A stretch of 64,000 bases of DNA, taken from Agrobacterium tumefaciens str. B6. GTDB taxonomy: Bacteria; Pseudomonadota; Alphaproteobacteria; Rhizobiales; Rhizobiaceae. Location of the stretch: contig NZ_LMVK01000012.1 in the NCBI RefSeq assembly GCF_001541315.1, positions 124,001-188,000 on the forward strand, given 5' to 3'. Position 1 is the stretch's first letter. The number at the start of each line of letters is the position of its first letter. Under the pieces are notes generated by a model. The model saw only the letters and a program-made list of their open reading frames with translations, ran no database searches and was not told where the DNA came from. This document shows, piece by piece, positions 59,067 to 64,000 of the stretch. A program made the position numbers and the translations under genes.

Positions 59067-60440
59067 ATGAATGAAATCTCCAAGCCGCTGTCCAACCTCG
59101 CCGCCATCGATGCCGCCCATCACCTTCATCCCTTTTCCGATATGGGCAAGCTGAATGCCGCCGGCACCCGCATCATCGAGCGCGCGGAAGGGGTGTTCAT
59201 CTATGACAGCACCGGCAAGAAATATCTCGACGCCTTTGCCGGCCTCTGGTGCGTGAATATCGGATATGGCCGCCGCGAGATCGCCGATGTCGTGCAGCGC
59301 CAGATGAACGAGTTGCCCTATTACAACGCGTTTTTCGGCACCACCACGCCGCCGGCGACACTTCTGGCGCAGAAAATCGCCTCCCGCGCCGGACCTGACA
59401 TGAACCATGTGTTCTTCACCAATTCCGGATCGGAAGCGACCGATACCTGGTTCCGCATGGCGCGGGTCTACTGGAAGGCGCTCGGCCATCCGACGAAGAC
59501 CAAGGTGATTGCAAGGCGCAATGGCTATCACGGCTCGACGGTGGCCGGTGCCTCGCTCGGCGGCATGAAATGGATGCACGAGCAGGGTAACCTGCCGATC
59601 GAGGGTATCGCCCATATCGGCCAGCCCTATTGGTACGCCGAGGGTGGCGATCTTTCACCTGCCGAATTCGGCCTGAGGGTGGCCCGGGAACTCGAAGCGA
59701 AGATCGACGAGCTCGGTGAGGAAAACGTTGCCGCTTTTGTGGCCGAACCCATTCAGGGCGCCGGCGGCGTCATCGTGCCGCCGGAAACCTATTGGCCGGA
59801 AATCGCCCGTATCTGCAAGGCGCGCAACATCCTGCTCGTATCCGATGAGGTGATCTGCGGTTTCGGCCGTCTCGGCTCCTGGTTCGGCTATCAGCATTTC
59901 GGTGTGGAGCCGGATTTCGCGCCCGTCGCCAAGGGCCTGTCATCAGGTTATCTGCCGATAGGCGGCGTCATCGTCTCGGATCGGGTGGCGGACGTGATGT
60001 TGTCTGAGGTCGGTGACTTCAATCATGGTTTCACCTATTCCGGCCACCCCGTCTGCGCCGCCGCAGCGCTTGAAAATCTCCGCATCATCGAGACCGAAGG
60101 GCTGGTGGAGCGGGTGCGCGACGATATCGGCCCGTATTTTTCGCAAGGCTGGAAAAGCCTTGAGGACCACGAACTGGTGGGCGAGGCTGTCAATGTCGGC
60201 CTGATGGGCGGCTTGCAGATAACGGCCGACAAGGCGACACGCAAACGTTTTGCGAAGCCCGACGATATCGGAACCGCGGTGCGCAACCATTGCCTGGCAA
60301 ACGGCCTCGTCATGCGCGCCACGGGAGACCGCATGCTGGCCTCGCCGGCGCTGACAATCAGCCGTTCGGAAGTGGATGAGATCATCGAGACGCTGCGCAA
60401 GGGGCTCGACCACCTGCGTGATACGATAAGGGAGGAGTAA
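59067..60440 (+). CDS. Class III aminotransferase (omega-amino acid:pyruvate type)
   Basis: A 457-residue PLP enzyme of the aspartate-aminotransferase family, fold class III. Markers: GKKYLDAFAGLWCVNIGYGRREI, FFTNSGSEATDTWFRMAR, RRNGYHGSTVAGASLGG, the Asp of the PLP site in LLVSDEVICGFGRLG and the lysine in VAKGLSSGYLPIGG. The GLWCVNIGYGR phrase points to beta-alanine/putrescine:pyruvate-type enzymes; exact substrate open. Start ATG 59067 with GGGAG upstream. The next gene starts 4 bases after its stop. Confidence 0.88.
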   Translation: MNEISKPLSNLAAIDAAHHLHPFSDMGKLNAAGTRIIERAEGVFIYDSTGKKYLDAFAGLWCVNIGYGRREIADVVQRQMNELPYYNAFFGTTTPPATLLAQKIASRAGPDMNHVFFTNSGSEATDTWFRMARVYWKALGHPTKTKVIARRNGYHGSTVAGASLGGMKWMHEQGNLPIEGIAHIGQPYWYAEGGDLSPAEFGLRVARELEAKIDELGEENVAAFVAEPIQGAGGVIVPPETYWPEIARICKARNILLVSDEVICGFGRLGSWFGYQHFGVEPDFAPVAKGLSSGYLPIGGVIVSDRVADVMLSEVGDFNHGFTYSGHPVCAAAALENLRIIETEGLVERVRDDIGPYFSQGWKSLEDHELVGEAVNVGLMGGLQITADKATRKRFAKPDDIGTAVRNHCLANGLVMRATGDRMLASPALTISRSEVDEIIETLRKGLDHLRDTIREE

Positions 60441-60444
60441 TTGC

Positions 60445-60915
60445 ATGGCAGGACAGGAACATCATTACGCCGTTCAGGTGAAATGGACGGGCAATCGCGG
60501 CAAGGGGACGTCCGGCTACCGCGACTATGAACGCGACTATACGATTTCCACCTCGGGAAAAGCCGATATCGCCGGCTCCTCCGACCCTGCCTTCCGCGGC
60601 GATGCCTCCCGTTGGAACCCGGAAGACCTGCTCGTCGCCTCACTCTCGGCCTGCCACAAGCTCTGGTACCTGCATTTCTGCTCCGTCAACGGCATCATCG
60701 TCGAAGACTATGTCGACAATGCCGAAGGCACGCTGTTGATGGAAAAGGACGGCGCCGGACAATTCAGCGAGGTGGTGCTGAAGCCGGTGATCACCATTTC
60801 GAAGGGGGATCCCACGAGAGCCGACGAATTGCACCATGACGCGCATGAGAAATGTTTTATCGCCAGATCGGTGAATTTCCCCGTGCGTGTGGAGGGGACG
60901 GTGAAGGTGGTTTAA
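60445..60915 (+). CDS. OsmC family peroxiredoxin-like protein
   Basis: A 156-residue protein of the OsmC/Ohr family. The two peroxidatic/resolving cysteines are in VASLSACHKLWYLHFC (C70) and HEKCFIARSVNFPV (C135). The N-terminal HHYAVQVKWTGNRGKGTSGYRDYERDY is typical of the YhfA-like subgroup. It likely reduces organic hydroperoxides. Co-transcribed with the upstream aminotransferase (4-base gap, GAGGAG ribosome site inside the aminotransferase end). Confidence 0.9.
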   Translation: MAGQEHHYAVQVKWTGNRGKGTSGYRDYERDYTISTSGKADIAGSSDPAFRGDASRWNPEDLLVASLSACHKLWYLHFCSVNGIIVEDYVDNAEGTLLMEKDGAGQFSEVVLKPVITISKGDPTRADELHHDAHEKCFIARSVNFPVRVEGTVKVV

Positions 60916-60967
60916 AGGCACACGTCGCCTTCATTCAGTCTGTGTGGGCAGACTGTTAAAGCATCCC

Positions 60968-61168
60968 TCACACTCGACGTCGTCCTTGCCCGAGCCATCT
61001 CGGATCCATCGAGTTTGCCTTCCCAGCCGATCCTCCGCAGTGCCTCAAGCGCACGTCTCTGTCGGTGTACCCGCAAATCCGTCCAACCGTCGCCTCGACG
61101 GTGGACAATCCGGTGATTTCCATGGCCTCGGCCATCAAGTCGTCATCAAGGTCGATAGTCACACGCAT
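60968..61168 (-). pseudogene. Frameshifted orphan VapB-type antitoxin
   Basis: The frame from ATG 61168 starts MRVTIDLDDDLMAEAMEITGL, the ribbon-helix-helix start of VapB antitoxins, but after about residue 28 loses family sequence. In the next frame the missing C-terminal part appears: ALEALRRIGWEGKLD at about 61009-61053. The two parts are joined by a change between 61053 and 61085, consistent with a one-base deletion. No VapC toxin gene lies downstream, where the OsmC gene ends on the other strand. A remnant of a toxin-antitoxin pair. Confidence 0.7.
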
Positions 61169-61175
61169 CGCACGG

Positions 61176-61211
61176 CCTCAAGGTGTATGAACAGACATCA
61201 CCACCTTGAGG
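61176..61211. promoter_or_regulatory. Inverted repeat upstream of the VapB remnant
   Basis: CCTCAAGGTG (61176-61185) and CACCTTGAGG (61202-61211) are perfect 10-base inverted copies, 16 bases apart, directly upstream of the antitoxin start. This is where autoregulatory antitoxin operators lie; it also lies just after the end of amn (61228) and could double as its terminator hairpin. Confidence 0.45.
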
Positions 61212-61227
61212 GCGAAGATGTGCGATC

Positions 61228-62733
61228 TTACTGAAACGCCGTCTCGTAAAAGCTTCGAAGCTTGCGCGAATGCAGCGTTTCCGTCGGCATCGCCGCAAGC
61301 TTCTGCACAGCGCGAATGCCGATCTGCAGATGCTGGGCGACCTGTGTGCGGTAAAACTCCGTCGCCATGCCCGGTAGTTTCAATTCCCCATGCAGCGGCT
61401 TGTCGGAGACGCAGAGCAGGGTGCCGTAGGGCACGCGGAAGCGGAAACCGTTCGCCGCGATGGTGGCCGATTCCATGTCGAGCGCGATGGCGCGCGATTG
61501 CGACAGGCGCTTGACCGGGCCGGCCTGATCGCGAAGCTCCCAGTTGCGGTTGTCGATCGTGGCGACGGTGCCGGTGCGCATGATGCGCTTCAGCTCGAAG
61601 CCCTCGTAACCGGTGACTTCGGCGACCGCGCCTTCCAGCGCCAGCTGCACTTCGGCAAGCGCCGGGATCGGCACCCAGACCGGCAGGTCGTCGTCAAGCA
61701 CATGGTCCTCGCGCACATAGGCATGCGCCAGAACATAATCGCCAAGCCGCTGGCTGTTGCGCAGGCCGGCGCAATGGCCGACCATCAACCAGGCATGCGG
61801 GCGCAGCACGGCGATATGGTCAGTGATCGTCTTGGCATTGGAGGGACCGACGCCGATATTGACGAGCGTGATGCCGGCATGGCCCTTCTTCTTCAGGTGA
61901 TAGGCAGGCATCTGCGGCAGGCGGCCGAGAACGGCGTCCGTTTCCGGCTTGTCGGAGCCGGCAGGGGTGATGATGTTGCCCGGCTCCACGAAGGCCGTGT
62001 AGCCTTCGCCGCCATTCTTCATCATCTGCCGCGCCCATGCGGCGAATTCATCGATATAGAACTGGTAGTTGGTGAACAGCACGAAGTTCTGGAAATGGCT
62101 GGCGCTGGTTGCCGTATAATGGCTGAGGCGGGCCAGCGAATAATCGATGCGCTGTGCGGTAAAGGGTGCGAGCGGCGCGGGTTCGCCGGGCACCTGATCA
62201 TATTCGCCATTGGCGATGAGATCGTCGGTATTGTTGAGATCGGGCGTATCGAAAAGATCGCGCAATGGCACGTCGGAGAGCGAGGATGCCGCCGCCGCTT
62301 CGACATAAGCGCCTTCGCCGAAGGCGAAATGCAGCGGAATGGGCGTGGCCGATTCAGCAACCGTCACCGGAACGCCGTGGTTCTTCATCAGAAGCCCCAG
62401 CTGCTCTTTCAGGTAATGGCGGAAAAGCTCCGGCCGGGTGATTGTCGTCGTATAGACGCCGGGGGCGGTGACATGGCCGTAGGAGAGACGCGAATCGACA
62501 TGGCCGAAGGGGGCGGTCTCCAGGCTGACCTGCGGATAGCAGGCGCGGTAACGGCCGGTGATCGGCGCGCCCTTGGCAAGGTCGGTGAAGGAGTTGATGA
62601 GGAACGCCGTATTGCGTTCGTAAAGCGCGGTCAAAGCCGCCACAGCTTCTTTCGGGTCCGTGAATGTCTGCGGCGCGAAAGGCTCGGGGCTGATGAAGGT
62701 GAAGGGCGGAATCGTTCGTTTTGCTATTGTCAT
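61228..62733 (-). CDS. amn: AMP nucleosidase
   Basis: A 501-residue enzyme splitting AMP into adenine and ribose 5-phosphate. N-terminal family domain with GRYRACYPQVSLETAPFGHVDSRLSYGHV, and the C-terminal nucleoside-phosphorylase-like domain with LVNIGVGPSNAKTITDHIAVLRPHAWLMVGHCAGLR and the purine/ribose motif AIALDMESATIAANGFRFRVPYGTLLCVSDKP. Length typical. Start ATG 62733; no ribosome binding site stronger than a short purine run is seen. Confidence 0.93.
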   Translation of the reverse strand: MTIAKRTIPPFTFISPEPFAPQTFTDPKEAVAALTALYERNTAFLINSFTDLAKGAPITGRYRACYPQVSLETAPFGHVDSRLSYGHVTAPGVYTTTITRPELFRHYLKEQLGLLMKNHGVPVTVAESATPIPLHFAFGEGAYVEAAAASSLSDVPLRDLFDTPDLNNTDDLIANGEYDQVPGEPAPLAPFTAQRIDYSLARLSHYTATSASHFQNFVLFTNYQFYIDEFAAWARQMMKNGGEGYTAFVEPGNIITPAGSDKPETDAVLGRLPQMPAYHLKKKGHAGITLVNIGVGPSNAKTITDHIAVLRPHAWLMVGHCAGLRNSQRLGDYVLAHAYVREDHVLDDDLPVWVPIPALAEVQLALEGAVAEVTGYEGFELKRIMRTGTVATIDNRNWELRDQAGPVKRLSQSRAIALDMESATIAANGFRFRVPYGTLLCVSDKPLHGELKLPGMATEFYRTQVAQHLQIGIRAVQKLAAMPTETLHSRKLRSFYETAFQ

Positions 62734-62836
62734 GGCCCATTATAAGAGGCCAAATTCGACAGGCAAGCGACAGAAATACGAAGAAACTGAAAAGAAACGG
62801 AAAAAGCGGCTGGAGCAATATTGGGGCGGCGGAAAC

Positions 62837-63010
62837 TCAGCCGAGCGCGCCGCGCTGAAGGCTCATCAGGAGCACGAAACCGGCGCCCTTGGAGGCGGGG
62901 CGGGGATCGGCCTTGTAAACCGCAAGTCCGGCCACCGGACCAAGAAAGATCGAGGCCATGAGCACCAGTCTCAGTGCGGAAAACAGGCCGTTGGAAAAAC
63001 TAGTCGTCAT
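62837..63010 (-). CDS. Small membrane protein, 57 residues
   Basis: A 57-residue protein beginning MTTSFSNGLFSALRLVLMAS with one hydrophobic helix (about residues 8-30) and a basic tail. GAGGA lies 7 bases before the ATG and overlaps the stop of the upstream small gene, implying translational coupling. I do not recognise the family. Confidence 0.6.
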   Translation of the reverse strand: MTTSFSNGLFSALRLVLMASIFLGPVAGLAVYKADPRPASKGAGFVLLMSLQRGALG

Positions 63011-63020
63011 CGGCCGGTCC

Positions 63021-63197
63021 TCAAAGTACGACGGGGCAATTGGCGGCGGGCGAGGGGCTGTGCTGGCAGGCAATTGCCGCACCGGCATTCACACGCTGGA
63101 AACTGCGGTTCGGATTAACGACGAGCGAGGCGAAGGACATGGCGAAGATCGCCATGAGAAACGCGAAGATTGCCAGTCGGCTGATCAGCTTTGCCAT
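63021..63197 (-). CDS. Small membrane protein, 58 residues
   Basis: A 58-residue protein, MAKLISRLAIFAFLMAIFAM, with one N-terminal helix that may be a signal or anchor, followed by a periplasmic tail with two cysteines (IACQHSPSPAANCPV). AAGGGG lies 8 bases before ATG 63197; ATG 63203 is in frame just ahead. It precedes the 57-residue gene by 10 bases, so the two form a small operon. No family recognised. Confidence 0.6.
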   Translation of the reverse strand: MAKLISRLAIFAFLMAIFAMSFASLVVNPNRSFQRVNAGAAIACQHSPSPAANCPVVL

Positions 63198-63360
63198 GTC
63201 CATTCCCCTTTATTGGAGTTGATGGACAGAGTTTTGCCACACTCGGACTGAACGGACCCTGAGACCCCGGTTCATATGGTGTTCAGGGATGTTAACGGGT
63301 GGTGACATGGTGGATTGGCGTCGCAATGGCGCTGGGCATCTCGCACCACCCGCTTTTCGA

Positions 63361-63957
63361 TCAGGACAGAGGGGCCTCCGCGCGTGCCGCAAGATCGGTC
63401 AGCAGGGTCTCGAATGCCTGAGGCTGGGTCACATCGACAACCGGTACATGGTGTTCCTGCGCGGATGCCAGCATGTCGGTGTTTTCCCGCAACGAACGCT
63501 CGATGAAAGCGTCCATGATCCGCCGCCTGTCGGCTGTCGCATCTTCATATTGCGCGTGAGAACGCATTCTCTCGAGAAGAAAATCATTGCCGGCATGGAG
63601 AAAGACACCGGCGACGGTGCTGCCGAGCAGCGGCGATATCAATTCCGGCCGCAGGGCCGCGCCCTCGAAGATTGTGGGAATGTTGGTGCCCGACCTGCTG
63701 TCGATCATCGTGCGGATCAGCGGCCAGATGTTTTGATGATGTATCTTCAGAAACCAGTGGATCGTTTCCGCTGAAAGCTGTGCGTAATATTCCTCCACCG
63801 GTGCCGGAATGCCCGGCCATGGCCTTCCCGGATGGCGGGCGAGACTGTCGGTCGATATTGCCTCGCAGCGCAGTCTTTCGCTCAGCAGGCCGGCAAGGGT
63901 GCTTTTGCCGACATGGGAGGTGCCCGCGATCAGGATTGTCGAAAAGGTGGGGCGCAT
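63361..63957 (-). CDS. P-loop kinase-like protein
   Basis: A 198-residue protein with Walker A AGTSHVGKSTLAG near residues 12-24 and later FEGAALRPELI and LHAGNDFLLERMRSHAQYEDATADRRRIMDAFI. The layout is that of small-molecule (2-phosphoglycerate-like or chloramphenicol-kinase-like) P-loop kinases. Substrate unknown. ATG 63957 is used; the frame is open to ATG 63993 near the window edge. Confidence 0.75.
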   Translation of the reverse strand: MRPTFSTILIAGTSHVGKSTLAGLLSERLRCEAISTDSLARHPGRPWPGIPAPVEEYYAQLSAETIHWFLKIHHQNIWPLIRTMIDSRSGTNIPTIFEGAALRPELISPLLGSTVAGVFLHAGNDFLLERMRSHAQYEDATADRRRIMDAFIERSLRENTDMLASAQEHHVPVVDVTQPQAFETLLTDLAARAEAPLS

Positions 63958-64000
63958 GCGTCGCTCTCGTTGGGGTTGGGCGCAACGATACATCGAGGGA

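Overview
The window is GC-rich, densely coded chromosomal DNA from an alphaproteobacterium of the Rhizobiaceae, most likely the Agrobacterium/Rhizobium group. The evidence is gene content: a feuN-feuP-feuQ locus, cycHJKL beside degP, glnE next to a PleC-type kinase, rhizobial intergenic mosaic (RIME-type) palindromes, and a gene transfer agent (GTA) cluster of the Rhodobacter RcGTA type. No tRNA, rRNA, CRISPR array or insertion sequence was recognised. Identifications come from reading translated sequence against remembered family motifs; no database search was run.

Region 1 (about 0.6-18.2 kb) is an apparently complete RcGTA-like particle cluster on the plus strand: a protein in the small-terminase position, large terminase, portal, a small membrane protein, prohead protease, HK97-type capsid, head-tail connectors, tail terminator, major tail protein, two tail chaperones, a short tape measure, distal tail and hub proteins, an NlpC/P60 peptidase and a 1256-residue tail-tip protein. 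A GH19-type endolysin lies between terminase and portal and a holin-sized membrane protein closes the cluster, so particle and lysis functions are together. The cluster also carries passengers: a Dabb protein, a divergent 35-residue ORF, an antisense MFS transporter and two kinds of palindromic repeat.

Region 2 (18.3-34.9 kb) covers envelope, respiration and nitrogen control: feuN-feuP-feuQ, a lipoprotein, the cytochrome c maturation operon cycHJKL, periplasmic protease degP, a second two-component pair, a DCC-family protein, a MipA/OmpV outer membrane protein, glnE, and a low-GC membrane ORF. Region 3 (34.9-46.9 kb) holds pleC (minus) behind a promoter with a perfect TTAA-N7-TTAA CtrA box and three GANTC sites, an AhpD-like protein, pepN, an EamA transporter, a 63-residue ORF with its own terminator, a divergent uracil-DNA glycosylase-like protein, an Hsp70-like protein, a PAS-GGDEF cyclase and an atypical SDR.

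Region 4 (47-64 kb) holds a cation transporter, a YcxB-like protein, ETF-ubiquinone oxidoreductase with a palindromic operator upstream, a pentapeptide-repeat protein, a divergent HxlR regulator/quinone-oxidoreductase pair, uppP, mgtE with a structured leader that can hide its ribosome binding site, an MFS exporter, a lipid-kinase-like protein, an aminotransferase-OsmC operon, a decayed VapB antitoxin, AMP nucleosidase, two tiny membrane proteins and a P-loop protein. The items I would look at first are the mgtE leader, the three-copy ~110 bp repeat whose stems covary between copies, the cell-cycle promoter of pleC, and the small ORFs in and around the GTA cluster.
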